This document shows, piece by piece, positions 42,300-50,205 of a DNA stretch of 64,000 bases. Numbering within the stretch: the stretch's first letter is position 1; each line of letters opens with the position of its first letter. The position numbers were made by a program, and so were the translations under genes. The notes under the pieces were generated by a model that was given only the letters and a program-made list of their open reading frames with translations, was not told the origin of the DNA and made no database searches. The DNA comes from Castellaniella sp049651205 (GTDB taxonomy: Bacteria; Pseudomonadota; Gammaproteobacteria; Burkholderiales; Burkholderiaceae_B), in assembly GCF_049651205.1 (NCBI RefSeq), contig NZ_JBASBR010000014.1:1-64000 (forward strand), read 5' to 3'.

Positions 42300-43052
42300 C
42301 TACTTGTTAACCTTGCCAGGCAGTGACAAGTCTCCCGATGCGACCTTGAAGACATTGGCGACGCATAGCAATGGGCTGTGTACGCTGGCATTGACGCGCA
42401 GAGCGGCCGTTACACCATCGAAAGAGCCTCCTTCAACAGCGCTTATATCGTCGAACGGAACCCGCACGTTGACTGTCTTGTCCTTGAAAACCGGCGTCCA
42501 GCCCGGGCTGTCTATCAGGATGGGAAGACCAGGCCAGGTCTTGGGTACACGAGGCTTGGCGCCCTCGGGAATGTCGACAGCCTTCAGGGCATCTTTGCCG
42601 CAGGCCGCGTCGGGCTGCAAGACTACCCAGTGCGAGTGCCAAAGATCACCATCGTTGTCCAGCTTCCCGTCGCCGTTCTCGTCAAACAGCGGCGTGTCGT
42701 CAAAGTCGGGATGGGAGGTAACGGCAAAAGCGAGGATGCCGGCCTTCGCCTCAAAGCCGATCACGGAAGGATCCAGGCTGGTGGGCCAGACATATGAGAA
42801 CACACTGCTGCCGGCGAGTTTGCCGGATTGTGCAGGCCGGAGGGCACCAGCTTCGCCAGAAACAGCCATTTGGAAAATAGCGGTCCGGCCTTCGCTGCTT
42901 ATCCTGGTGCGGACGATATCAAACGACGCTTCGACGGCCGCGTCCGCCTTGGTGGTAATGCCGTGGGGATGGCCGACGTCTTGGGCCGATGCGTGCCCAC
43001 CCAAGCCCGCCAACAACACGGCGAGAAGAGGAGATAAATTCAAAAGTTTCAT
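42300..43052 (-). CDS. Exported hypothetical protein
   Basis: A 250-residue protein with a signal peptide (about 1-23, ASA-Q). The mature part has a calcium-loop-like DENGDGKLDNDGD at about 124-136 and single cysteines near 151 and 234. I recognise no family. It is divergent from an AraC-type regulator only about 90 bp away, which may control it. Confidence 0.7.
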   Translation of the reverse strand: MKLLNLSPLLAVLLAGLGGHASAQDVGHPHGITTKADAAVEASFDIVRTRISSEGRTAIFQMAVSGEAGALRPAQSGKLAGSSVFSYVWPTSLDPSVIGFEAKAGILAFAVTSHPDFDDTPLFDENGDGKLDNDGDLWHSHWVVLQPDAACGKDALKAVDIPEGAKPRVPKTWPGLPILIDSPGWTPVFKDKTVNVRVPFDDISAVEGGSFDGVTAALRVNASVHSPLLCVANVFKVASGDLSLPGKVNK

Positions 43053-43141
43053 GATCTGTCCTTTTTAAGGTTTGGTCTGTATGGACAGTATGGCTCGGCT
43101 TGCTATACGATTTGATCCAATAAATTCACAAAACATACCAT

Positions 43142-44077
43142 ATGGTTCAAATACAGGACTTACCTCCTATCGACCGCCTCTCGGGTATTCTCGAACGGTT
43201 CCGTGTGCAAGCCCAGTTGCACCACTCCGGCGCATTGTGCGGACTCAACCACTTCGACGCCTGCGATGGATATGGTTATCTGCATGTGTTGCGCCGCGGC
43301 CAACTGAAAGTGAGCCATCCCGGCGCGCGAGATGTGCCCGCGTCGATGGATTTCGATGAGCCGACCCTGTTGCTGTATCCACGGCCCCTCACCCATTGCT
43401 TCCACAATCCTCCAGCGGAGGGCTCTGATTTCACCTGCGCACGACTGAATTTCGAGGGTGGCTCATGCAATCCTCTCGCCCGGGCACTACCCTCTTTGAT
43501 TGCGCTGCCGCTCGCGCGAGTGTCGGGCCTGGATCTCGCGCTCGAATTGCTGTTTGATGAAACCGACCGGGTGCGTTGCGGCCATCGGCTGCTAGTCGAC
43601 CGGATCTTCGAGGTAGTTGTGATCCAGTTGATGCGCTGGCTGCTTGACCACCCGCAGGAAGCAGGGGTACGCCCCGGCTTCATTACCGGCTTGTCGGATC
43701 CGCGTCTGGCGCGTGCGCTGGTTGCCATGCACGACGCACCTGGCGAGCCGTGGCCGGTGGAACGCATGGCCGAATGCGCCTGCATGTCACGTACGGCCTT
43801 TGCCAATACCTTCCGTGAAGTCGTAGGCCAGACGCCGGCAGATTACTTGAATGACTGGCGCATGGCGCTTGCGCAGAATCGATTGCGCGAAGGGCAATCC
43901 ATCAAGACCCTGACGGAAGAACTCGGGTATGCAAACCCTTCGGCGCTCTCGCGCGCCTTCTCGGCCAAAGTGGGGATGTCTCCTCGCGCCTGGCTGACAA
44001 CCACAGCCGAGCCAACAGCACACACCATGAGCATCCAAGAAAAGATCCACACTTCAAGAATGAGCAATCCGACATGA
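43142..44077 (+). CDS. AraC-family transcriptional regulator
   Basis: A 311-residue regulator. An N-terminal cupin-like sensor domain (about 20-180) precedes two helix-turn-helix motifs at about 200-300 (PVERMAECACMSRTAFANTFREVVGQTPADYLNDWRM and LTEELGYANPSALSRAFSAKVGMSPRAW). The N-terminal part resembles the AraC-binding-like domains of cupin-6 regulators. It overlaps the ArsC-like gene by 4 bp (ATGA) and is divergent from the secreted hypothetical gene. Confidence 0.9.
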   Translation: MVQIQDLPPIDRLSGILERFRVQAQLHHSGALCGLNHFDACDGYGYLHVLRRGQLKVSHPGARDVPASMDFDEPTLLLYPRPLTHCFHNPPAEGSDFTCARLNFEGGSCNPLARALPSLIALPLARVSGLDLALELLFDETDRVRCGHRLLVDRIFEVVVIQLMRWLLDHPQEAGVRPGFITGLSDPRLARALVAMHDAPGEPWPVERMAECACMSRTAFANTFREVVGQTPADYLNDWRMALAQNRLREGQSIKTLTEELGYANPSALSRAFSAKVGMSPRAWLTTTAEPTAHTMSIQEKIHTSRMSNPT

Positions 44078-44424
44078 CAGTTACCATCTACGGCATCAAG
44101 AACTGCGACACGATGAAGAAGGCCTTCACGTGGCTTGATACGCAGGGCGTTGATTTCAAATTCCACGATTATCGCGTCGTGGGCATCACCCGCACCGAAG
44201 TCGCGGCATGGGTTGCCGAAGCAGGCCTGGACAAGGTGCTGAACAAGGCGAGCAGGACGTTCCGTGCCCTGCCTGAAGCGGTACGCAACGATCTGGATGA
44301 AGCCAGAGCGATCGACCTGATGGTCGCAGAGCCAACGATGATCAAGCGCCCGGTGCTGACGACACCGCACGGCATTGAAGTGGGTTTCAAGCCCGAGCGC
44401 TATGCAACGATTTTCGGGCTTTGA
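44074..44424 (+). CDS. ArsC/Spx-family protein (YffB-like)
   Basis: A 116-residue thioredoxin-fold protein of the arsenate reductase/Spx family. It has the single N-terminal cysteine in YGIKNCDTMKKA, the FHDYR segment and the conserved IKRPVL. The CxxC pair of Spx is absent. YffB-like proteins lack a proven substrate. Its start overlaps the AraC stop, so both are co-transcribed. Confidence 0.87.
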   Translation: MTVTIYGIKNCDTMKKAFTWLDTQGVDFKFHDYRVVGITRTEVAAWVAEAGLDKVLNKASRTFRALPEAVRNDLDEARAIDLMVAEPTMIKRPVLTTPHGIEVGFKPERYATIFGL

Positions 44425-44733
44425 TCGCGGCGGCAAACCATCTTGACGATCTCGTCGGGACGATTGCCGCAGCGAGCTGCCTGCACGATGCGGGCTTACC
44501 ACCCAAATCCCTTGGCAATCACCCCGCGCAGATCCACACCAAACATTAGTGGGCTGGATCTTTTTGTGCGGCCCCGCCAAGCGGCACCCTGTCAATTTGA
44601 GAACTCTTTGATCCCAATCAACAAAAGCATCTTCAGCATGCGGCACCAGCGAAACGTTCCTATACACTGACAAAATCGGATTTATCGATAGCAATCGCCA
44701 TCTCGGTTCGGTTCTTCTTAGAGGGGATTCCTC
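44425..44733. other. Gap between ArsC-like gene and yceI
   Basis: About 310 bp without a gene I can support. It contains an imperfect repeat GCGGCAA...TTGCCGC at the left end and presumably the yceI promoter at the right end, but no clear box pair. The sequence does not resemble a tRNA or a known regulatory RNA. Confidence 0.5.
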
Positions 44734-45306
44734 ATGCGCACACGTCTCTTTGCGACCCTACTGGGGCTCTCGACATTGGCCTTTCAGGTTCAGGCCCAGA
44801 ATGCCACCTACGTGGTCGAAGCGGATCACAGCTTTGTCACCTTCGCGGTTGTGCATAACGGCACATCCACCACCCGCGGGCGCTTCGATACAGTCACCGG
44901 CAGCATCCAGCTGGATCAGGCCGCCCAAAAGGGGCAGGCCAGCATCGTGATCGATATGAACTCAATCAACAGCGGCTCAACCGGCTTCGACGAGCACCTG
45001 CGCACCAAGGACTTCTTCGATACCAGTGCCTTTCCAACGGCCCGTTTCGAAAGCTCTGCCTTCACCTTTGAAGGAGATCGGGTCACCAGCCTGAGCGGCA
45101 CGCTGACACTATTGGGTGTTCAGCAGCCAGTGGCACTGACAGCCAGCCACTTCAACTGCTATGCAAACAAACGCCTCCAGCGCGACGTCTGCGGCGGCGA
45201 CTTCGAGGCCACGATCCAGCGCAGCCAGTGGGGCATGAACTTTGGGATACCCGGCATCCCGGATTCTGTCCGGCTGGAAATACAAATCGAGGCCATCAAG
45301 CAATAA
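44734..45306 (+). CDS. YceI-family periplasmic lipid-binding-like protein
   Basis: A 190-residue exported protein with a signal peptide (about 1-21, VQA-Q) and one YceI domain (about 24-188: YVVEADHSFVTFAVVHNG, FDTVTGSIQLD, SGSTGFDEHLRTKDFFDTSAFPTARFES, GIPGIPDSVRLEIQIEA). YceI folds as a lipocalin-like barrel that binds isoprenoid or other amphiphilic molecules. Ribosome site GAGGGGA precedes the ATG. No operon partner is seen. Confidence 0.9.
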   Translation: MRTRLFATLLGLSTLAFQVQAQNATYVVEADHSFVTFAVVHNGTSTTRGRFDTVTGSIQLDQAAQKGQASIVIDMNSINSGSTGFDEHLRTKDFFDTSAFPTARFESSAFTFEGDRVTSLSGTLTLLGVQQPVALTASHFNCYANKRLQRDVCGGDFEATIQRSQWGMNFGIPGIPDSVRLEIQIEAIKQ

Positions 45307-45321
45307 GGCTGGTTTTGCTGC

Positions 45322-45489
45322 CTATGCGTGCTTCCTGGACACAGCTTTCTTCAGAACCTCATTCATCCGAGCCTACCAGCCTGGACCACCAGCCTTGAAG
45401 GCGTCGATCACAGCCTTGTCGTAGCGGATCGTCACGGCAACCTTTGGGTGTCGAACGCCACTGAGGTCTGAATCACCACTTCTTTTAAA
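45322..45489 (-). pseudogene. Broken BrnA-like antitoxin (DUF4415) remnant
   Basis: Read on the minus strand, the frame gives DLSGVRHPKVAVTIRYDKAVIDAFKAGGPGW, then a TAG at 45373-45375, then ARMNEVLKKAVSRKHA and a stop at 45322. Intact BrnA-type antitoxins have Q-x-R/A-I/M-N after the GPGW, so the TAG probably arose from CAG (Gln). A stop at 45490-45492 cuts the N terminus, no start codon is visible and no BrnT toxin gene lies nearby. It looks like a decayed toxin-antitoxin module. Confidence 0.7.
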
Positions 45490-45798
45490 TCAGCAAGTTA
45501 CAGAGAAACCACCATTGAGTCTCGACCAACCTGGTCGTTGAGTTTCAAACTTGCCGAATGGATCAGCATGAACGGCTAGTTTCGACCCAAAGCAGACGGT
45601 CGAAAGATCACTCTGATCCTGAGGATTCTCCCGCTATTCTTTGTTGAAAGCGCTATTCATGGAGCGAAGCGAAACCGGCTCCCGTAACAACTAGGTTTTA
45701 TCACAGAGTCCCCGTAAAGGAAGTTCAAAACTCAGGGGCGTTCGACAGCGTTCGACATCAACATCCCTCACCAAATGTAACCGTGCCATCCCCTCCCT
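45490..45798. other. Gene-free stretch upstream of the groE promoter, with a 10-bp tandem repeat
   Basis: About 310 bp with no supportable reading frame and a lower GC content than its neighbours. It includes a perfect tandem duplication of GCGTTCGACA at 45738-45757. The left part may be residue of the toxin-antitoxin region that gave the adjacent BrnA remnant. Confidence 0.5.
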
Positions 45799-45827
45799 CT
45801 TGAAATCCCCGAAATCATCCCTATAAT
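45799..45827 (+). promoter_or_regulatory. groESL promoter, overlapping sigma-70 and sigma-32-like elements
   Basis: TTGAAA (45800-45805) and TATAAT (45822-45827) are 16 bp apart, a strong sigma-70 promoter. The same bases give CTTGAAA (45799-45805), 13 bp and CCCTATAA (45819-45826), close to the sigma-32 consensus CTTGAAA/CCCCATNT. The -10 runs directly into the CIRCE operator. Confidence 0.7.
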
Positions 45828-45853
45828 TAGCACTCGATGGGGTTGAGTGCTAA
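45827..45853 (+). promoter_or_regulatory. CIRCE operator (HrcA binding site)
   Basis: A perfect TTAGCACTC-N9-GAGTGCTAA inverted repeat, the canonical CIRCE element bound by the HrcA repressor. It lies at the transcription start of groESL, so heat-shock control combines HrcA repression with sigma-32-type activation. Confidence 0.95.
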
Positions 45854-45909
45854 CACCATGCACCAGCTCCCGCATTTTTCAATTTCTCTTTACAAACAGG
45901 AGTTCCTCC

Positions 45910-46197
45910 ATGGCACTGCGTCCTTTGCACGATCGCGTGATCGTCAAGCGTCTGGACAACGAGCGCACCACAGCCTCGGGTATCGTCATCCCTGAAAGCG
46001 CCGCTGAAAAACCCGATCAGGGTGAAGTCCTGGCAGTTGGTCCCGGCAAAAAGACCGACGATGGAAAAGTCATCCCCGTCGACCTGAAAGTGGGCGACAA
46101 GGTTCTGTTTGGCAAATATGCCGGCCAGTCCGTCAAGGTTGATGGCGAAGAAGTGCTCGTCATCCGCGAGGAAGAAGTCCTCGCCGTGATCCTGTAA
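45910..46197 (+). CDS. groS: Co-chaperonin GroES
   Basis: The 95-residue lid of the GroEL chaperonin. It begins MALRPLHDRVIVKR and contains the conserved T.SGIVIPESA mobile loop and GDKVLFGKYAG. The ATG at 45910 has an AGGAG ribosome site; an earlier in-frame GTG lies inside the operator and is not used. It is the first gene of the heat-shock operon with groEL 37 bp downstream. Confidence 0.98.
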   Translation: MALRPLHDRVIVKRLDNERTTASGIVIPESAAEKPDQGEVLAVGPGKKTDDGKVIPVDLKVGDKVLFGKYAGQSVKVDGEEVLVIREEEVLAVIL

Positions 46198-46234
46198 GCC
46201 TCCACACTGCTCATCTATACCAAGGAATTTCAAC

Positions 46235-47881
46235 ATGGCTGCAAAGCAAGTTTATTTCGGTGATGATGCCCGCACACGTATCGTGCGTGGTGTCAACATC
46301 CTGGCCAACGCCGTCAAGACCACCATGGGCCCCAAAGGCCGCAACGTTGTTCTCGATCGCTCGTTTGGCGCCCCCACCGTCACCAAGGACGGTGTGTCTG
46401 TTGCCAAAGAAATCGAACTGAAAGACAAGTTCGAAAACATCGGCGCACAATTGGTCAAGGAAGTTGCTTCCAAGACCTCCGACAACGCCGGTGATGGCAC
46501 CACCACGGCCACCGTGCTGGCCCAGGCCATCGTCGAAGAAGGCCTCAAGTACGTAGCCGCCGGCATCAGCCCGATGGATCTGAAGCGCGGTATCGACAAG
46601 GCCGTTCTGGCCGCCGTCGACAGCCTGCATGCTCTGTCCAAGCCCTGCACCACCAGCAAGGCCATCGCTCAGGTGGGTTCCATCTCCGCCAACAGCGACG
46701 CCTCCGTGGGTGAAATCATCGCCAACGCGATGGACAAAGTGGGTAAAGAAGGCGTCATCACCGTCGAAGACGGCAAGTCGCTGGACAACGAACTCGACGT
46801 CGTCGAAGGCATGCAATTCGACCGCGGTTACCTGTCGCCCTACTTCATCAACAACCCGGACAAGCAAGTTTCCGTCCTGGAAGATCCGTACATCCTGATT
46901 TTCGACAAGAAGATCAGCAACATCCGTGATCTGCTGCCGGTACTCGAGCAAGTGGCCAAGTCCAGCCGTCCGCTGCTGATCGTGGCTGAAGACGTCGAAG
47001 GCGAAGCCCTGGCCACCCTGGTGGTCAACAACATCCGTGGCATCCTCAAAACCACCGCCGTCAAGGCGCCTGGCTTTGGCGATCGTCGCAAAGCCATGCT
47101 CGAAGACATCGCCATCCTCACGGGCGGCACGGTGATCTCCGAAGAAACCGGCTTGTCCCTCGAAAAAGCCACCCTCGAGCTGCTGGGCCAAGCCAAGCGC
47201 ATCGAAGTCGCTAAAGAAAACACCACCATCATCGACGGTGCCGGCCAGTCCACCAACATCGAAGCACGCGTCAAGCAGATCCGTGCCCAGATCGAGGAAG
47301 CCACCTCCGACTACGACCGTGAAAAACTGCAAGAACGCGTGGCCAAGCTGGCCGGCGGTGTTGCCGTGATCCGTGTCGGTGCTGCCACCGAAATCGAAAT
47401 GAAAGAGAAGAAGGCCCGTGTCGAAGACGCGCTGCACGCCACGCGCGCTGCCGTCGAAGAAGGCATCGTCCCGGGCGGCGGCGTGGCACTGATCCGTGCC
47501 AAGGCTGCTGTGGCCAAGGTCAAAGGCGACAACGTCGACCAGGAAGCAGGCATCAAGCTGGTACTGCGTGCCATCGAAGCCCCGCTGCGCACCATCGTCA
47601 GCAACGCTGGCGACGAAGCCAGCGTGATCGTCAACGCCGTTGAACAAGGCGAAGGCAATTACGGCTACAACGCTGCCACCGGCCAGTACGGCGACCTCGT
47701 CGAACAAGGCGTGATCGACCCCACCAAGGTGACCCGCACTGCGCTGCAAAACGCTGCGTCTGTGGCCAGCCTGCTGTTGACCACCGAAGCCGCTGTGGCT
47801 GAAATCGTGGAAGACAAACCGGCCCCCGCCATGCCCGACATGGGCGGTATGGGTGGCATGGGCGGCATGGGCGGCTTCTAA
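46235..47881 (+). CDS. groL: Chaperonin GroEL
   Basis: The 548-residue 60-kDa chaperonin subunit. It contains KTTMGPKGRNVVLD, the ATPase-loop DGTTTATVLA, the chaperonin signature around 404-416 (AAVEEGIVPGGG) and the Gly/Met-rich GGM tail. Coding sequence is strongly biased to C-ending codons, as expected for a highly expressed gene. This bias also leaves a 601-codon open frame on the opposite strand that is not a gene. Confidence 0.99.
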   Translation: MAAKQVYFGDDARTRIVRGVNILANAVKTTMGPKGRNVVLDRSFGAPTVTKDGVSVAKEIELKDKFENIGAQLVKEVASKTSDNAGDGTTTATVLAQAIVEEGLKYVAAGISPMDLKRGIDKAVLAAVDSLHALSKPCTTSKAIAQVGSISANSDASVGEIIANAMDKVGKEGVITVEDGKSLDNELDVVEGMQFDRGYLSPYFINNPDKQVSVLEDPYILIFDKKISNIRDLLPVLEQVAKSSRPLLIVAEDVEGEALATLVVNNIRGILKTTAVKAPGFGDRRKAMLEDIAILTGGTVISEETGLSLEKATLELLGQAKRIEVAKENTTIIDGAGQSTNIEARVKQIRAQIEEATSDYDREKLQERVAKLAGGVAVIRVGAATEIEMKEKKARVEDALHATRAAVEEGIVPGGGVALIRAKAAVAKVKGDNVDQEAGIKLVLRAIEAPLRTIVSNAGDEASVIVNAVEQGEGNYGYNAATGQYGDLVEQGVIDPTKVTRTALQNAASVASLLLTTEAAVAEIVEDKPAPAMPDMGGMGGMGGMGGF

Positions 47882-47900
47882 GCCATCCCGTCCTGCACAG

Positions 47901-47918
47901 CCGGCACTTCGGTGCCGG
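47901..47918 (+). terminator. UUCG-loop hairpin after groEL
   Basis: A 7-bp stem CCGGCAC/GTGCCGG closed by a stable TTCG loop, without a long T tract. It may act with the larger terminator just downstream or stabilise the groEL mRNA. Confidence 0.6.
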
Positions 47919-47930
47919 TTGTTACCGGTT

Positions 47931-47975
47931 AAAAACAAACCCCGCCAAGGCGCATGCCCGGCGGGGTTTGTTTTT
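47931..47975. terminator. Strong bidirectional terminator between groEL and gltL
   Basis: A 16-bp stem (47931-47946 with 47960-47975) of AAAAACAAACCCCGCC type, with an A run on the left and a T run on the right. It can end both groEL and the convergent glutamate-transport operon. Confidence 0.9.
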
Positions 47976-48021
47976 GTGCCGCAACCTTGTGCCGCAGCGC
48001 TTTGCCACAGCACCAAAAGAA

Positions 48022-48747
48022 TCAGTGGATGATTTTCTCCAGAAAATCCCGGGCACGATCGGATCGGGGCGCATTGAAAAACGCCTCAACCGTGTCGGTT
48101 TCGACGATTGTCCCGGCATCCATAAAGACGATTTTGTCAGCCACCTTGCGGGCAAATCCCATCTCGTGCGTCACGCACAGCATGGTCATGCCCTCTTGTG
48201 CCAACTCCACCATCACCGCCAATACCTCGTTGATCATCTCGGGGTCCAGCGCCGAGGTGGGCTCGTCAAACAGCATCACCTCCGGATCCATGCACAGCGA
48301 GCGGGCGATGGCCACGCGTTGCTGCTGCCCACCCGAGAGCTGGGAGGGATACTTTTGCGCCTGGGCAGACAGCCCCACACGCTCCAACAACGCCAAAGCC
48401 TTGCGCTTTGCCTCGGCCGAGGGCCGGCGCAGCACCTTCTCTTGTGCAATTGTCAGGTTTTGCAAGACCGACAGATGGGGAAAGAGCTCGAAGTGCTGAA
48501 ACACCATGCCGATACGCTTGCGCAGGCTGGGCAGGCGGATATCGCCCGAGCGAATCGACTGGCCCTTGTACAAGATATCCCCCTCCTGAAACGCCTCCAG
48601 GCCATTGATCAGTTTGATCAGGGTGGATTTGCCAGAGCCCGACGGCCCGCAAAAAACGACGACTTCGCCAGCATTGACAGACACACTGCAGTTGCTGAGG
48701 GCCTGAAACTTGCCATACCATTTTGAAACATTATTGAGTTCAATCAT
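48022..48747 (-). CDS. gltL: Glutamate/aspartate ABC transporter ATP-binding protein (GltL-like)
   Basis: A 241-residue ATPase of polar amino-acid importers. Walker A is GPSGSGKST (about 34-42), the signature LSGGQQQRVAIARSL, Walker B VMLFDEPTSALDPE and the switch His in THEMGFARKVAD. It is the last gene of the gltIJKL-like operon, ending before a bidirectional terminator. Confidence 0.94.
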   Translation of the reverse strand: MIELNNVSKWYGKFQALSNCSVSVNAGEVVVFCGPSGSGKSTLIKLINGLEAFQEGDILYKGQSIRSGDIRLPSLRKRIGMVFQHFELFPHLSVLQNLTIAQEKVLRRPSAEAKRKALALLERVGLSAQAQKYPSQLSGGQQQRVAIARSLCMDPEVMLFDEPTSALDPEMINEVLAVMVELAQEGMTMLCVTHEMGFARKVADKIVFMDAGTIVETDTVEAFFNAPRSDRARDFLEKIIH

Positions 48748-48777
48748 CTCGGAATTCTCCGGGCAAAAATTTGAGGC

Positions 48778-49458
48778 TTATGCCTGACGCGTGCGGTGCT
48801 GCACCAGCTTGACCAGTGCGCTAAGGAGGGCGCAGATCGCCCAATACACAAAGCCTGCAAACAGCAGCATCTGCACCACTGTGCCGTCACGCTCGCCGAT
48901 ACGGACCGAGTTACTGAAGAAATCGCCCAAGGCAATCACATACACCAAAGACGTATCCTGGAAAATCACGATGCATTGCGTCAGCATGATGGGCAGCATC
49001 GCCCGAAACGCCTGCGGCAAAATGATGTGCCGAAACGACTGTAAAGCCGTCATGCCCAAGGCACGGGCAGCCTGAAACTGCCCAGCCGAAAGCCCCAGGA
49101 TGCCGGCACGGATGATCTCGGCAAAAAAGGCAGCCTCCAGCATCGAGTACGCCACCATGGCCGATACCAGGCGGATATCGATGCTGGGCGAGAGATCAAA
49201 CACTGCCTTGAGGATCTGCGGCACCACCAGAAAAAACCACAGCAGCAGCATCACCAGCGGAATCGAGCGAAACAGGGTGATGTAGGCTTGCGCACAGACA
49301 TGCAGGCTGCGCACCTTGGAGACGGTTGCCATGGCCAGCACGGTGCCAAAGGCAATCCCGCAGGCAATGGCCACCAGCGTCACTTTAAAAGTGATCCAGG
49401 CACCCGCCGCCAAAATGGGCCACGCATCCAGCAATGAAGAAAAGTCAAAATACAGCAT
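48778..49458 (-). CDS. gltK: Glutamate/aspartate ABC transporter permease (GltK-like)
   Basis: A 226-residue HisM-type permease with about five helices. Landmarks are the LFRSIPLVMLLLWFF segment and the EAA loop (GQFQAARALGMTALQSFRHIILPQAFRAMLPIMLTQ). It lies between the second permease and the ATPase and forms the channel with GltJ. Confidence 0.93.
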   Translation of the reverse strand: MLYFDFSSLLDAWPILAAGAWITFKVTLVAIACGIAFGTVLAMATVSKVRSLHVCAQAYITLFRSIPLVMLLLWFFLVVPQILKAVFDLSPSIDIRLVSAMVAYSMLEAAFFAEIIRAGILGLSAGQFQAARALGMTALQSFRHIILPQAFRAMLPIMLTQCIVIFQDTSLVYVIALGDFFSNSVRIGERDGTVVQMLLFAGFVYWAICALLSALVKLVQHRTRQA

Positions 49459-49467
49459 GGCTGGCTC

Positions 49468-50205
49468 CTATTCGCCCATCAGGCCTGGCCGCGCCGTCCA
49501 GCGGCGGATCAGGCTCATGATCTGAATAATCAGGAAATTAAGGACGACATACGCCAGTGTCACGAGGATGAAGGACTCGTAGGGCTGCGCGGTGTAATCC
49601 ACCAGTTGCCGCGCCTGGCCGCTGAGCTCGAGCAACCCGATGGTGGAGGCCACTGCAGAGTTTTTGGAGATGATCAGAAACTCGGAGGTAAGCGGCGGCA
49701 AGATGCGCCGAAACACCTGCGGCAAAATAATATGCCGATAGGTTTGCACCAAAGTGAAGCCCATCGCCTGGCCCGCCTTTACCTGGCCAACCGCCAGCGC
49801 CTGGATCCCAGCCCGCAATTGCTCGCAGATACGCGAACCCGTATATACACCCAGTGCCAGCACGGACGTGACAAAAAACTGGGTCATGGGCGCCGCACTT
49901 TTGATGGCATCGCCCAAAGAAACCGGCAGCAGCTCGGGCACCACAAAGTACCAGATGAAAAACTGCACAATCAGCGGGATATTGCGAAAAATGGACACAT
50001 ACGTGACACTCGCCACCCGGGGCGTACGCCCAGGCAGCGTGCGCATCACGCCAAACAAGGTGCCCAGCGCCAGGGCCAGAATCCACGCACAGAAGGTCAG
50101 TGCTGTTGTCAGCAAAAAACCATGCAGGATCCAGCCCAGGTAGGTGCCGCCCTCGCCGGTGGCTACCGGCTCAAGCAGGACACCCCAGTTCCAGTGGTAA
50201 TTCAT
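49468..50205 (-). CDS. gltJ: Glutamate/aspartate ABC transporter permease (GltJ-like)
   Basis: A 245-residue HisM-type permease; the N-terminal Trp-rich YHWNWGVL is typical of GltJ. The EAA loop GQVKAGQAMGFTLVQTYRHIILPQVFRRILPPLTSE is complete. The start overlaps the binding-protein stop by 4 bp (ATGA), so the two are coupled. Confidence 0.93.
   Translation of the reverse strand: MNYHWNWGVLLEPVATGEGGTYLGWILHGFLLTTALTFCAWILALALGTLFGVMRTLPGRTPRVASVTYVSIFRNIPLIVQFFIWYFVVPELLPVSLGDAIKSAAPMTQFFVTSVLALGVYTGSRICEQLRAGIQALAVGQVKAGQAMGFTLVQTYRHIILPQVFRRILPPLTSEFLIISKNSAVASTIGLLELSGQARQLVDYTAQPYESFILVTLAYVVLNFLIIQIMSLIRRWTARPGLMGE

Noticed and set aside
44425..44733. Possible tRNA or small RNA in the gap before yceI
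   Set aside because: No cloverleaf, no T-loop GTTC motif and no terminator were found.
46211..48016. 601-codon open frame antisense to groEL
   Set aside because: It mirrors groEL codon by codon; the strong third-position bias of groEL removes stops on the opposite strand. The product is Gly/His/Asp-rich with no domain and no ribosome site.
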